64,000 bases of DNA from the NCBI RefSeq assembly GCF_000511955.1, contig NZ_AZSU01000003.1, positions 411,049 through 475,048 on the forward strand, written 5' to 3'. Source of the DNA: [Clostridium] ultunense DSM 10521. GTDB taxonomy: Bacteria; Bacillota; Clostridia; Tissierellales; Tepidimicrobiaceae. Positions within the stretch are counted from its first letter, which is position 1; each line of letters starts with the position of its first letter. This document shows, piece after piece, positions 54,313 through 63,652 of the stretch. The notes under the pieces are model-generated. The model was not told the DNA's origin, ran no database searches, and saw only the letters and a list, made by a program, of their open reading frames with translations. Both the position numbers and the translations under genes were made by a program.

Positions 54313-55963
54313 TTTTTTCCTCCAACAAGAATTTTGAAAAGATAATATTTACAACTAAAGTAATAAGAATTAGCATACAGGCAATTACCGACCCTATCCT
54401 ATACTTACCACTTTGTATAGCATCAAACATTACAAGGGTAGCAAGTTTCTTCCCAGGATACACTAAAAATATTATCGAGCCTATAGTAGTCATAGTTGCA
54501 GTAAAGTTGTTGACAAAAGATATTAAAAATGCTGATTTTGACATAGGAGTTATTACATCTTTTAATATATATATATCATGAGCTCCTAAATCCTTACAAG
54601 CCTCTGTTACTTGAGGATTTATTTGGGAGATAACTGCACTACTAGCCTTTGTAGGTAATGGCAGCTGTTTAAAAATACAATTCAAAATTACTATTAAACC
54701 AGTTCCTGTAAGTTCTAATGGATATTTATTAAAAGCTAAAATATATCCTAATCCAAAAAATGTTCCTGGAATAATATAAGGCATTGTAGAGATAAAATCT
54801 ATAATCTTCATTCCTTTAATCTTTCTAATTTCTAAATAATAGGAAATTAAAAAGCCTATAATACTTCCAACAACACCAGTAATCAAAGAATATATAATAC
54901 TTCTTAAAAAACTTCCCGAAATATAATTTTTAGATTCTTTTATATTATCGAAAGTAAAATACATGGTTCCAAATCTTTGTTTTGTCATAGCAGAAATAAA
55001 GATAGATAGATACTGCAAAATCATCATAGTTAAGAACAAATATGATATTATCTGTAGTAACCTAGGAAAAAATCCTTCTATTCTGAGCATAGTTTCATCA
55101 GATTCTTCACGAAAATTAGTTCCTGTTATAATATTGGAATCCTTTAAAAATATTCTATATAAAATAAAAGCTATAATTGCAGGTATAAATAATAATATAC
55201 TAATAGCTGCAGCCATAGGTAAATTCGAATAGGCTACTACATTTAAATAGGCCTGAGTAGCTAATACGTTAAAGGAACCCCCTATAATAATGGGCGTGCT
55301 AAAATCTGCTAAAGATCTAACAAAAGTAAGCAACCCCACTATAATAATCCCGTGTCTCATCAATGGTATAAGAATCTTTGAAATAGTATGGGATGAATTC
55401 CCTCCTAAATCCAAAGAACTATTAAATAGACTTTTATCTATGCCGTTAATAACTCCAATTAACATCAAAGCATTTAGTGAAGTAAATCCAAGGGATTGCA
55501 TAGCTACTATTCCTTGCCAACCATAGGTATTAGCAGTAAACCCTAATATATTATGAGTAATAAAGCCCCGCCTACCAAATAGAGATATATAGGCTAAGGA
55601 AGAAACAAATGGGGGTGATATCATAGTCAACATTAAAATTGTAGTAAGTATTTTTTTATACTTACTATTAGTAAAGCTAATATATATAGAAACAGCTATC
55701 GACAAAAGGGTGGATATTAAAGTAGTTAATATTGCAACAAAAAGGCTATTTTTAAGTAACATAATATTTTTATTTAATAAACTCTTATAAATATCTAATG
55801 TAAACTCTCCATTAACAATAAAGCTTTTGCTAATTACAGATAACATTGGATAGAAGATAAATATTATAACAAGAAATAAGATTGTTAGAAGTATCAGTTT
55901 ATCAATAAAATTTAAAAAATGGGTACCTATTTTATTAGATACCCTATTTTTTTCTATTTTCAT
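54302..55963 (-). CDS. ABC transporter permease with two fused membrane domains, FbpB-like
   Basis: 553-aa protein with about 12 membrane segments. It holds two BPD_transp_1 domains, each with an EAA-like loop: SLDLGGNSSHTISKILIPLMR in the first and EACKDLGAHDIYILKDVITPM in the second. This fused layout is typical of Fe(III) (FbpB/SfuB) importers. ATG 55963 follows AGGTGATAAATAAT, 1 bp after the binding-protein stop. Confidence 0.92.
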   Translation of the reverse strand: MKIEKNRVSNKIGTHFLNFIDKLILLTILFLVIIFIFYPMLSVISKSFIVNGEFTLDIYKSLLNKNIMLLKNSLFVAILTTLISTLLSIAVSIYISFTNSKYKKILTTILMLTMISPPFVSSLAYISLFGRRGFITHNILGFTANTYGWQGIVAMQSLGFTSLNALMLIGVINGIDKSLFNSSLDLGGNSSHTISKILIPLMRHGIIIVGLLTFVRSLADFSTPIIIGGSFNVLATQAYLNVVAYSNLPMAAAISILLFIPAIIAFILYRIFLKDSNIITGTNFREESDETMLRIEGFFPRLLQIISYLFLTMMILQYLSIFISAMTKQRFGTMYFTFDNIKESKNYISGSFLRSIIYSLITGVVGSIIGFLISYYLEIRKIKGMKIIDFISTMPYIIPGTFFGLGYILAFNKYPLELTGTGLIVILNCIFKQLPLPTKASSAVISQINPQVTEACKDLGAHDIYILKDVITPMSKSAFLISFVNNFTATMTTIGSIIFLVYPGKKLATLVMFDAIQSGKYRIGSVIACMLILITLVVNIIFSKFLLEEKNVY

Positions 55964-55964
55964 A

Positions 55965-57038
55965 TTATTTATCACCTACAAGTTCTGACCATCTTTCTAG
56001 TATTGGCTCCCTATCCTTACCAAAGGAAGACAAATCCTGTTTAATAAATCTTTTTTCTGGTACACCTAAATCATACCCTTCTACCCCTGGTTTAACCATT
56101 TGTGCCCCATCTTTTCCATCTATTTGTGCAAGAATTTGTTGATTTTCTTTTGAAAGCATAAAATCTATAAAAGCCTTGGCTCCTTCTAGATTTTGACTAT
56201 TTTTGAATATGGCAACCCCTTCAGGTACCCATGGTATACCATCTTCTGGGAAAACCACTTCAACATTCTGCTCTTCTTGAAGGTCAAAAGCTGATTTGTC
56301 AGCAGGAATAATTCCTATAGCAAATTCTCCTTCCATAGTCTTTAATTGAGGATCCTTGCCTCTCTTAGCATAATAAGGAATATTCTTATCTAATTCTTCA
56401 AAAAACTTCCAGCCTTCTTCTTCCCCCATCATTTGCAACAGCCCATTTACCGCTGCATAATTTGTTCCTGAAATAGCTGGATTAGACATTATTATTTCAT
56501 CTTTATAAACTGGATTGGTTAAGTCTTTCCAACTGGTTGGCATAGGAAGATTATTTTCTTCCAAAATATCCTTGTTAACTAGTAGTCCTACAATAGTCAG
56601 TCCTTTCCCAATCCAATACCCTTCAGGATCTTTAAATTCAGCAGGTATATCTTCGGATTCCTTTGATATATAGGATTCAAGTAATCCTTCTTCCTTGGCC
56701 TCCATAAAAGCATCTAAGCCTCCACCAAACCATATATCAGCCATAGGTTTTCCTTCCTCTGCCTTTACTCTTGATAATAGTTCTCCAGATGACATAGATA
56801 TAAACTCTACTTTAATTCCAGTCTCATCAGTGAATTTGTCAAAGAATTCCTTATAAGACTCAGAAGTAGCTACAATGTTTAAGGTAGTACCTTCTAGATC
56901 GGCATTTTCCCCCTCATTAGCTATTTCTTCTTGTATTTCTCCCTCATCATCAGATGCCTCTTTTTTTTGACAAGCAGCCAGTGATAAAATCATTGAAAAA
57001 ATTAATAATAAAATCAAAATTTTACTAGTATTTTTCAT
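55965..57038 (-). CDS. ABC transporter substrate-binding lipoprotein, iron-type
   Basis: 357-aa lipoprotein (signal to lipobox LAAC at about residues 18-21) with a type II periplasmic-binding fold. The segments GIKVEFISMSSGELLSRVKAEEGKPMADIWFGGG, GYWIGKGLTIVGLLVNKDIL and ANIIPADKSA-like IGIIPADKSAFDLQE resemble Fe(III)/AfuA-type binders. The ligand (iron, phosphonate or other) is unproven. ATG 57038 follows GGAGGGAAAAAAAC and is preferred to 57107. Confidence 0.9.
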   Translation of the reverse strand: MKNTSKILILLLIFSMILSLAACQKKEASDDEGEIQEEIANEGENADLEGTTLNIVATSESYKEFFDKFTDETGIKVEFISMSSGELLSRVKAEEGKPMADIWFGGGLDAFMEAKEEGLLESYISKESEDIPAEFKDPEGYWIGKGLTIVGLLVNKDILEENNLPMPTSWKDLTNPVYKDEIIMSNPAISGTNYAAVNGLLQMMGEEEGWKFFEELDKNIPYYAKRGKDPQLKTMEGEFAIGIIPADKSAFDLQEEQNVEVVFPEDGIPWVPEGVAIFKNSQNLEGAKAFIDFMLSKENQQILAQIDGKDGAQMVKPGVEGYDLGVPEKRFIKQDLSSFGKDREPILERWSELVGDK

Positions 57039-57216
57039 GTTTTTTTCCCTCCATTTCTGTATTTCCTCAAACATTATAACATAATATCTTATAAATAAGT
57101 TTTCCATTAAGATATTTTATAATTATCGTCAAATTATAGTTTTTATCTATACAAGATTATTGCAGCTGATTTTATGGTATCATCTAATTAGTATTAAAAA
57201 TGGAGGCAAAATAGAG

Positions 57217-57894
57217 ATGATAATAGATACTCATATACACGAAAACAAATACTCATCAGACAGTTTTATCGATTTTAAAAAAGCCATAGATATGGCAAAG
57301 CTTATAGGACTTGATGGGATATGTATAACAAACCATGATAATAACGATTTAAGAATGGATCTAGGTGATTATGTAAAGATTAACGGAGTATTAGTAATAG
57401 TTGGTGCCGAAGTCCTTACTCATCAAGGAGATATATTAGTTTTTGGTTTAAAAGATATTCCGAAGGAAAAGATGCATGCTGAAGAACTTCTTAGATTGGT
57501 AAAAAAACATAAAGGAGTAGCCATTGCCGCCCACCCTTTTAGAAATAATAATAGAGGATTAGAAAATCATCTACATGAAGTAGCTGACCTATTAGACGGT
57601 GTTGAATCCTTTAACGGAAGCACCTACTCTTACCATAATCTATATGCCTATGCAACAGCTACTCAGTTAGGTTTGCCCTCTTTAGGTGCCAGTGATGCTC
57701 ATGTAATGGATAGAATTGGTAAATATGCAACCAAATTTTATGATACTATAAGAGATGATATAGATTTTATAGAAGCTATTAAATCTAAAAATTTTCATCC
57801 TGTCATGAGAATAGATGGAATATTTAAAGACTTTGATTACACTTATGAAGAACTATTACCAAGAGAAAAAATAACAAATCTTAAACAGAAATAA
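57217..57894 (+). CDS. PHP-domain metal-dependent hydrolase
   Basis: 225-aa protein with the PHP metal site: IIDTHIHENKYSSDS, ITNHDNNDL, VGAEVLTHQGDILVFGL, AIAAHPFRNNN and LGASDAHVMDRIGKYAT. The stand-alone PHP fold suggests phosphoesterase activity on a nucleotide or sugar phosphate; the substrate is unknown. ATG 57217 follows GGAGGCAAAATAGAG. Divergent from the ABC operon. Confidence 0.9.
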   Translation: MIIDTHIHENKYSSDSFIDFKKAIDMAKLIGLDGICITNHDNNDLRMDLGDYVKINGVLVIVGAEVLTHQGDILVFGLKDIPKEKMHAEELLRLVKKHKGVAIAAHPFRNNNRGLENHLHEVADLLDGVESFNGSTYSYHNLYAYATATQLGLPSLGASDAHVMDRIGKYATKFYDTIRDDIDFIEAIKSKNFHPVMRIDGIFKDFDYTYEELLPREKITNLKQK

Positions 57895-57896
57895 CT

Positions 57897-57950
57897 ATAA
57901 ACCCCATAAATTATCAGTTCATGGGGTTTATTATTTATTTTTACTGACAA
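57897..57950 (+). terminator. Terminator after the PHP gene
   Basis: Stem AAACCCCAT ... ATGGGGTTT with a 12-base loop, then TATTATTTATTTTT. Confidence 0.88.
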
Positions 57951-57992
57951 TGGGTATATATTCAACAAATAATAAAATATGGAGGAGTTTAA

Positions 57993-58589
57993 ATGTTGGA
58001 TATTAAAATTTTTTCAGATTTTGCATGTCCTTTCTGTTTCATAGTTACGGGTATTTTTGATAAATTAAAAGAAGACGGTGTAGAGTTTGCTATAGAATGG
58101 ATTCCTTATGAAATGCATCCAGATATTCCATTGGAAGGTAAAAGTGTAGAGGGAAAACATCCAAAAGGATACGCAGAAAAAATGTATGAGATGTTAAACA
58201 AATTAGGAACTGAATATGGTATTAAATACAAAATGCAAGAAAAAGACTATAATACCCATAGGGCTCTTCTAGCAGGAGAATACGCCAAATCTGTAGGTAA
58301 GTATGATGAGTTTTCTAAAAAGATATTTAAAGCCTATTTCACAGATTTAAAAAATATAGGGAATAAAGATATTCTTGATGATATAGCAAAAAAAGCTGGA
58401 TTGAATATTGAAGAAATGAACAACCTAATCAATGCTGGTAAATATGAAGCAAACTTAAAAAGGGCAAAAAATTTAATAGGTAAATTTGAGGTAGAAGGTA
58501 CCCCTACGTTTATAATCAACGACCAGCATAAAATGGTAGGTGTTAGGCCTTATGAACAAATGAAGAGGTCATTTTTAGCATATAGTTAG
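57993..58589 (+). CDS. DsbA-family (FrnE-like) thioredoxin-fold oxidoreductase
   Basis: 198-aa cytoplasmic protein, no signal peptide. The active site is FSDFACPFCFIV (CxxC = CPFC, near residue 12), with a helical insertion and the cis-proline region VEGTPTFIIND. FrnE-like proteins are thiol-disulfide isomerases or oxidoreductases. ATG follows GGAGGAGTTTAA. Confidence 0.92.
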   Translation: MLDIKIFSDFACPFCFIVTGIFDKLKEDGVEFAIEWIPYEMHPDIPLEGKSVEGKHPKGYAEKMYEMLNKLGTEYGIKYKMQEKDYNTHRALLAGEYAKSVGKYDEFSKKIFKAYFTDLKNIGNKDILDDIAKKAGLNIEEMNNLINAGKYEANLKRAKNLIGKFEVEGTPTFIINDQHKMVGVRPYEQMKRSFLAYS

Positions 58590-58625
58590 AATTATCTCCT
58601 TAAGTATATACTTAAGGAGATAATT
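58590..58625. terminator. Perfect 36-bp palindrome between convergent genes
   Basis: AATTATCTCCTTAAGTAT is followed at once by its exact reverse complement, giving an 18-bp stem. It starts at the DsbA-like stop and ends just before the ATP-grasp stop. T runs are weak, but it probably ends transcription from both sides. Confidence 0.75.
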
Positions 58626-58629
58626 ATTA

Positions 58630-59637
58630 TTAAACAGTTTTATAATTTAATTTATCATTTAAATAATACCTATTAATTGCATTTTTAACAATTTTCATAA
58701 TCAAACCACTATAACCTAATTTACAAGCTTCTGCCATCTTAGTCAAATCACTATGGCCTTTCATAAGACCCGGCAAAGAATTCACCTCCAGTACATAGGG
58801 AATCCTATCCCTCAATCTAATATCGATTCTAGCATAGTCTCGCATTCCTAAGGTACTATATGCTTTAATTGCTATCCTTTCAATTCTCTTTTTTGTTTCC
58901 CTTTTCAATTTAGCGGGAATATGAAAGATAGTCCTATCCCCGTAATGAAATTTTACTTCAAAACTATAAATATTATTTAAATGTTCTGGAAGATTTGAAA
59001 AATCTACTTCCAATATGGGTAGAACCGTTAAATTTTCACCGTTACCTAAAACCCCTACTGTAAATTCCCTACCTTCTATATATTCAGTAATCATAATAGG
59101 TGGATTATAGGTTGTTAAATCCTTTTCCACTTTTTGAATTAAATCATCTTCATTAAATATAAGGCTATCTTCATGAATTCCTCTGCTAGAACCCTCATCT
59201 TTAGGTTTTACCAAAACTGGAAAATCAATATTTAGATTCTCAATTTCTTCTATACGAGAAACATAAGTAAATTTCGGTGTAGGAATTTTTGCTTCTTGAA
59301 ATAATTTGCACGAATAAATCTTATTATAAGCAAGCCCATGACCTAAAGGTGAAGAGCTGGTATAGGGGATACCAGCATACTCAAGGGCAGCTGGCAATTG
59401 AGATAGTCTAGCATCGCCGTTAATTCCATTACACAAATTAAAAACCAAATCTACCTTTTCTTTTTTCAACCTTGTAATCAAGTTATCATCAAATACTAAA
59501 TCAATGCAGTTAAATTTCTTTGAAAGTACTTCTTTCAATCCTTTTATAGTCTTTCCCTTCTGTTTATCTTCCATTATCCCTTCATCTGTGGGCAATACTT
59601 TAAATCTTGGCTTATCAGTAACAATAGCCACTTTCAC
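58630..59637 (-). CDS. ATP-grasp ligase of the D-Ala-D-Ala ligase family
   Basis: 335 aa with pre-ATP-grasp and ATP-grasp domains. LVFNLCNGINGDARLSQLPAALEYAGIPYTSSS, VLVKPKDEGSSRGIH, MITEYIEGREFTVGVLGNG and YVLEVNSLPGL match Ddl-like enzymes. It diverges from true Ddl around the substrate loop, so a ligase acting on other amino acids or peptides is equally likely. The start is GTG behind AAAGGAGATGTTTATTT. Confidence 0.85.
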   Translation of the reverse strand: MKVAIVTDKPRFKVLPTDEGIMEDKQKGKTIKGLKEVLSKKFNCIDLVFDDNLITRLKKEKVDLVFNLCNGINGDARLSQLPAALEYAGIPYTSSSPLGHGLAYNKIYSCKLFQEAKIPTPKFTYVSRIEEIENLNIDFPVLVKPKDEGSSRGIHEDSLIFNEDDLIQKVEKDLTTYNPPIMITEYIEGREFTVGVLGNGENLTVLPILEVDFSNLPEHLNNIYSFEVKFHYGDRTIFHIPAKLKRETKKRIERIAIKAYSTLGMRDYARIDIRLRDRIPYVLEVNSLPGLMKGHSDLTKMAEACKLGYSGLIMKIVKNAINRYYLNDKLNYKTV

Positions 59638-59727
59638 AAATAAACATCTCCTTTAATATGCTAATATAAATAAGAAAAGAGTCTTAAAAAATGCCTCCCT
59701 TCTCATTATATAGCATTAATACAAATA

Positions 59728-59765
59728 TTACAAAAGCCATTACCGTGTATTGGTAATGGCTTTTT
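59728..59765. terminator. Terminator after folT
   Basis: Stem AAAAGCCATTACC/GGTAATGGCTTTT with a 7-base loop, T-rich on both strands. Confidence 0.9.
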
Positions 59766-59767
59766 AT

Positions 59768-60301
59768 CTAATTAGTATCCAACGCTATAGGGAGTCTGCT
59801 TATTAGTACCTTAGTCATATACGCATATAATGGTATATTGACTAATTGACCGATAACCCTACCTGGAAGAATAGTAACTAGAGGTATACTAAATAATGTT
59901 TTCATAAAGTAGGCCCATAATAGTATAGATGTAGTGACTTGTCCTACTCCTATTGCTAGCAAAAGTTTCCAAAACGAAGTTCTACATTCTTTGTCTTTAC
60001 ATTTCATCATTATAAGCCCTGGTATTGCTCCTGTTAAGGCAGCAGATAAAGTAAAATGTGGCATATATGGGCCCATTGGGCTAATTATCATACCTATTAT
60101 ATCACCAACTGCCCCTACAATACCTCCAGCTAGAGGACCAAATACTATTCCAGCAAAGATTATTGGAAAACCTCCGAATCCTATTCTAACGATTTCAGTC
60201 CCTCCGCCGCCTATTCTAATACTACCTACTCTTGTTAAAACAACATTTAATGCAATAAGCAAAGCATAATAGGCAATATTCTTAGAGCTCAACTTTTTCA
60301 C
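59768..60301 (-). CDS. folT: Folate ECF transporter S component FolT
   Basis: 177-aa membrane protein with five to six segments that binds folates and docks to the shared ECF energy module. Features are YYALLIALNVVLTRVGSI, GFGGFPIIFAGIVFGPLAGGIVGAVGDIIGMIISPMGPYMPHF and LPGRVIGQLVNIPLYAY. The start is GTG 60301 behind AAAGGAGGCTTTTTTT. The upstream THF riboswitch strongly supports folate as substrate. Confidence 0.95.
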   Translation of the reverse strand: MKKLSSKNIAYYALLIALNVVLTRVGSIRIGGGGTEIVRIGFGGFPIIFAGIVFGPLAGGIVGAVGDIIGMIISPMGPYMPHFTLSAALTGAIPGLIMMKCKDKECRTSFWKLLLAIGVGQVTTSILLWAYFMKTLFSIPLVTILPGRVIGQLVNIPLYAYMTKVLISRLPIALDTN

Positions 60302-60352
60302 AAAAAAAGCCTCCTTTCCTCAATGGCATGACAGAACTGCCACATCAAGAAA

Positions 60353-60466
60353 GCAGACTATTCAGGATGTGTCAGCGAACGCGATAGTTTAACGCAAGCT
60401 AAAAAGCTCTTCGTTTAGAGGCAACGTCCCATCCTCTAACACTTTACGCAAACTACCTACTCTGCC
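60353..60466 (-). promoter_or_regulatory. Tetrahydrofolate (THF) riboswitch aptamer
   Basis: On the minus strand GGCAGAGTAGGTAGTTTGCG opens the aptamer and TAGTCTGC closes it (P1 pairing GCAGA/TCTGC). The core blocks TAAAGTGTTAGAGGATGGGACGT, CTCTAAACGAAGAGC and GCGTTAAACTATCGCG match the class I THF riboswitch closely. The segment GCCTCT inside it could pair with the folT ribosome site GGAGGC, suggesting translational control. Confidence 0.92.
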
Positions 60467-60495
60467 ATTAATATTTATTATATTTGAACAATTAT

Positions 60496-60524
60496 AGTAT
60501 ATCTAATAATTGTAAAAAATTCAA
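60496..60524 (-). promoter_or_regulatory. SigA-type promoter of the folT riboswitch transcript
   Basis: On the minus strand TTGAAT (60519-60524) and TATACT (60496-60501) with a 17-bp spacer, ~30 bp before the aptamer. Confidence 0.75.
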
Positions 60525-60583
60525 GTTGTTTCGTAATTTTTTTGTCTTATAGTGTTGTAAATATTATGTTAATGGTATATATA

Positions 60584-61584
60584 TTAGCAGGCATATGCTT
60601 TCTTTAAAATATTTGCTATGTCTTCAATTTTAATTTTAATTGGATTGTCTTTAGTACACGGGTCCTCGATGGCTATTTCACTCATTTCTTCTATGGTTGT
60701 ATAAAATATTTTATTATCAATATTGGCTTTTTTTAATGTAGCTGGCATATTCAGCTTGTTTTTTAAAATTTTAATGCCTTCTATTAAACTAATAACTCCT
60801 TCTTTAAGTGTTGAATGTGGGAATCCTAATATCCTAGACAGATTCCTATACTTCTCCCCTATGCCGGTATTTGATTTTCTATCTAATTCTGAATCAAATT
60901 CTATAACATATGGTAGTAATTATACTATTAATCCTTCCATGGGGAATGTTAAACCGTGCAGCACCTATTATATGAGCCATACTATGGTTAATACCTAAGT
61001 CCGAGCTATTAAAAGCTATTCCAGCCATACAGGATGCTATATGCATTTTTTCCTTAGCTTCTATATCTTCATTATTATTGTAGCTTCTTGACAAATATTT
61101 AAATACATATTCTATGGCTTTCTCTGCGTAAATATCTGAATAATCAGTTGAATTTATAGACACATAAGCTTCTATAGCATGGGTTAAAACATCAAATCCT
61201 GTATCTGCAATTATATTAGATGGTTTTTTAATTAAATCTATATCTATAAATTTATCTGATGCCATCAAATGATGGTAAAGAATTGCTTTTCCTGCGTCGA
61301 TAACAGAACCGCCACCTAATGCTATTATTATATCAGGCTTGAAATCTAGTAGCTTTCCAATCCCTTATATATAATTTCTAAGGAAGGATCTTCCGTTATA
61401 TCTTTAAAAACAAACACCAATTGATGCCCTTCCCATCTAAAATATAAGTTATTTCAGATAGAAAGCCTAATTTAATCATAGTAATATCAGTAACAACAAA
61501 AGCACTTTTCTCCTGGATATCCTTAATCTTTTCAATTGAGTCTAACCCATAATAGATATCCGTTTTCAGATTAAAGTTCTTCAT
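60584..61584 (-). pseudogene. Iron-containing alcohol dehydrogenase, EutG-like, broken
   Basis: The gene starts at 61584 (MKNFNLKTDIYYGLDSIEKI) and ends at 60584 in KAYAC. At least three frames are needed: N-terminal part to ~61396, a second frame from LLDFKPDIIIALGGGSVIDAGKAI through the metal-binding NHSMAHIIGAARFNIPHG, and a third from VIEFDSELDRKSNTG to the end. About 60 residues including the usual PTTSGTGSE segment are missing between GKAILYHH and LMASDKF. It is clearly non-functional. It closes the decayed eut locus. Confidence 0.88.
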
Positions 61585-61622
61585 TATACTACCTCCAACT
61601 ATCTACATCAAATGTAGATATC

Positions 61623-62373
61623 TCAACTTTCTTGAGTCTTTTCTACCCTTCTATTAGCAATAAAGATGGCAAGTATAACTGCGGTAATTCCTGCCGTTAA
61701 TTTACCTGCTACCGCTACATCTCCCATTCCTAACAACTTTCCTAATTGGAGTAAAGGCTTTCTAAACACCTTTGTTATGAAATGTACCATTGGAAATGCT
61801 CCGGCTAACATTAGTGCAATATCTCCAACAATGGCTATACTATCAGATACCGGCGCTATACCGGGAATTACAACTATCTCCGTTAAAGTTTCAATAATTA
61901 TAACTGCCAATCCTATTGTTATTACAATAACTACACCTCTTCCAAAAACGGTAAATCCTCTTGTCATCTTATCGAAAATTTTCCATAAACCAACGGCTAA
62001 AAGGAGAGAAACAATAACTGTTGGAACTGAATTACTCAATATCATGGGTAATTCAAAACCTGCAACTAACCCACCGACAAAGGTCCCTATGGGAATAGTT
62101 ATTAAACCCGCCAATATCCCTGTAGCTAAAAATTTATGGTCCTCCTTATCTATTATTAGGCTACCGGTATTGTAAATACGATTGTTGGCTCCACCATTGC
62201 CCCTAATATTAACCCTGCAAATAGCCCTGCTTGTCCCGTTTGTGCTAACTCTATAGCTAATATCCCTTCTTCAAATTGCTCACAAAACCAAACTTGTTTC
62301 CAATTATCCTATCTATAGCTCCTATAACCATAAGTAACACCATTATATAGACAATAATATCATTTATGCCCAT
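61623..62373 (-). pseudogene. EutH ethanolamine permease, broken
   Basis: Starts at 62373 (MGINDIIVYIMVLLMVIGAIDRI), shifts frame after ~30 residues into EQFEEGILAI, then jumps to ELAQTGQAGLFAGLILGAMVEPTIVFTIPV (a ~60-70-residue deletion relative to EutH), reaches stops near 62160, and resumes as HKFLATGILAGLITIPIGTFVGGLVAGFELP to 61623. A further ~50 residues are missing before KLTAGITAVILAIF. Frameshift, stops and deletions rule out a working 400-aa permease. Confidence 0.88.
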
Positions 62374-62388
62374 ACTATCCCTCCAATC

Positions 62389-62682
62389 TTAATTTTCCAA
62401 TACCCTTTTGATAATCCTTTCTATTTCATCTATAATCCCAATAACCGTTGCATCTACAGGTACTTCCCTGTTTTCTAAAACCTTTCGTGCAGAACTTCCT
62501 CTCACTACTAGCACCTGTTCACCTATACCTGCGCCTACACTATCAACAGCAACAAAAGTATTTTCTTCTTTTTCATGGTAATAATCTATTGGTTTAATAA
62601 CCAGCAATTTAAATCCATTTAACGATTCCTCTTTTCTAGTAGCCCAAACATTACCAACAACCTTCTCAATTATCATAAGCAT
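62389..62682 (-). CDS. eutN: EutN/CcmL-type microcompartment vertex protein
   Basis: 97-aa BMC-P protein that would form pentamers closing the vertices of a bacterial microcompartment. VVGNVWATRKEESLNGFKLLVIKPID, FVAVDSVGAGIGEQVLVVRGSSAR and PVDATVIGIIDEIE are family-typical. The frame is intact, with GGAAGG upstream; the start may be 62682 or 62676. It is the only gene of this locus still open, while no shell hexamer gene remains in the window. Confidence 0.93.
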   Translation of the reverse strand: MLMIIEKVVGNVWATRKEESLNGFKLLVIKPIDYYHEKEENTFVAVDSVGAGIGEQVLVVRGSSARKVLENREVPVDATVIGIIDEIERIIKRVLEN

Positions 62683-62692
62683 CTTCCTTCCA

Positions 62693-62796
62693 CTATAGTT
62701 CTAAATACTTGACTTTAATCTGTTTATCTATCATATATTCTTCTGCTAAAGGGGTAATAATAGAACCTTTAGATATCCATATATTCTTTGTTCTAT
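62693..62796 (-). pseudogene. Coding remnant between pduL' and eutN
   Basis: After the pduL fragment stop, another frame reads IEKLWLNRTKNIWISKGSIITPLA followed by EEYMIDKQIKVKYLEL and a stop. The segment SKGSIITPLAEEYM resembles short proteins of eut clusters that precede eutN. It has no start or ribosome site and is probably the 3' end of a deleted gene. Confidence 0.35.
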
Positions 62797-63231
62797 TTAG
62801 CCATAATTTTTCAATATTAGATTGGGTAATAACCCTTCTTCAATACATATGATTCTTTTTCCTTTCAATATGGATTCTATAACCATACCCTTTTCAAATC
62901 CTACTGCATTTGCCTCATCATAATCAATATGCATACTAAGCTTATAGTTCTCATTTACTCTTACTATTACATCTTCAAATATAACAGGCCTATTGCTCTT
63001 AACTATTACACAAACCTTATCCTTATCCTTTACATTTAGCCTAATAGCACCATCGGGAGTCATGCGAATATGAGGCTTAGCTATAATTACACTTTTAGTT
63101 CTTTTAACAACCGCCTTTTCAGATGCAATAAAAATACTTGCTCCTCCATTTAGATTCCCTGATTCTCTTATTGTTGGATTTATTCCTAGGTTTATAGCAT
63201 CAGTTTTAGATATCTCCATGTGTACCTGCAA
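62797..63231 (-). pseudogene. PduL/EutD-type phosphotransacylase, 5'-truncated
   Basis: The frame holds the later part of PduL: QVHMEISKTDAINLGINPTIRESGNL, then AKPHIRMTPDGAIRLNVKDKDKV (the second domain; the expected RHIH zinc motif is PHIR here), IVRVNENYKLSMHIDYDEANAVGF. The whole first domain with SNRHIHL is absent, replaced by the eutB fragment. Active-site loss plus truncation indicate a dead gene. An intact paralogue is at 29038-29610. Confidence 0.85.
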
Positions 63232-63640
63232 TACTTTGGAATATCATGTCAGCAGGAGCACCTTTTTTAATAGCTTCCATTAATCCTCTACTTATCCTCC
63301 TAATATCACTAGTTCTGGTTTTAGTATCCAATATCCATTCCCTTAATTCTGCAACAGTCCGATTTTTAACCTGATTATATATTTTCTCATTAACCAAGTC
63401 CTGTATAACCCTTGTTACTTCATCTTCCTCATAGGGCACTATTGAATTATTTCTCAAATCTTTTAAAGTCAAATTACTTAATACTTCTTTAGCAGCAATC
63501 ATCTCAGTAACAGATTTAGCAGCTATGCCTGCCAACCTATCTCCCGACCTTTCTTCATTAGCCTTAGCCAAGACCTCTTTAATATCCTTAAATTGGTAAA
63601 CAGTACCAAATAATTTGGTTTTCAATCTCAACTTATCCAC
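63206..63640 (-). pseudogene. EutB, ethanolamine ammonia-lyase large subunit, remnant
   Basis: The N-terminal ~110 residues match EutB (LKTKLFGTVYQFKDIKEVLAKANEERSGDRLAG, VTRVIQDLVNEKIYNQVKN). The frame then jumps from RRISRGL directly to EAIKKGAPADMIFQSIAGT, a loss of over 100 residues, and stops after THGDI where pduL sequence begins. The catalytic barrel, most of the B12-binding residues and the following eutC are gone. It overlaps the pduL fragment by 26 bp in a different frame. Confidence 0.88.
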
Positions 63641-63652
63641 CTCTCTAATTTA

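Noticed and set aside
61666-62175. Plus-strand open frame of 169 aa opposite eutH
   Set aside because: It is the mirror of the eutH pseudogene, which has clear homology on the minus strand; the plus-strand product is low-complexity T/I/P-rich.
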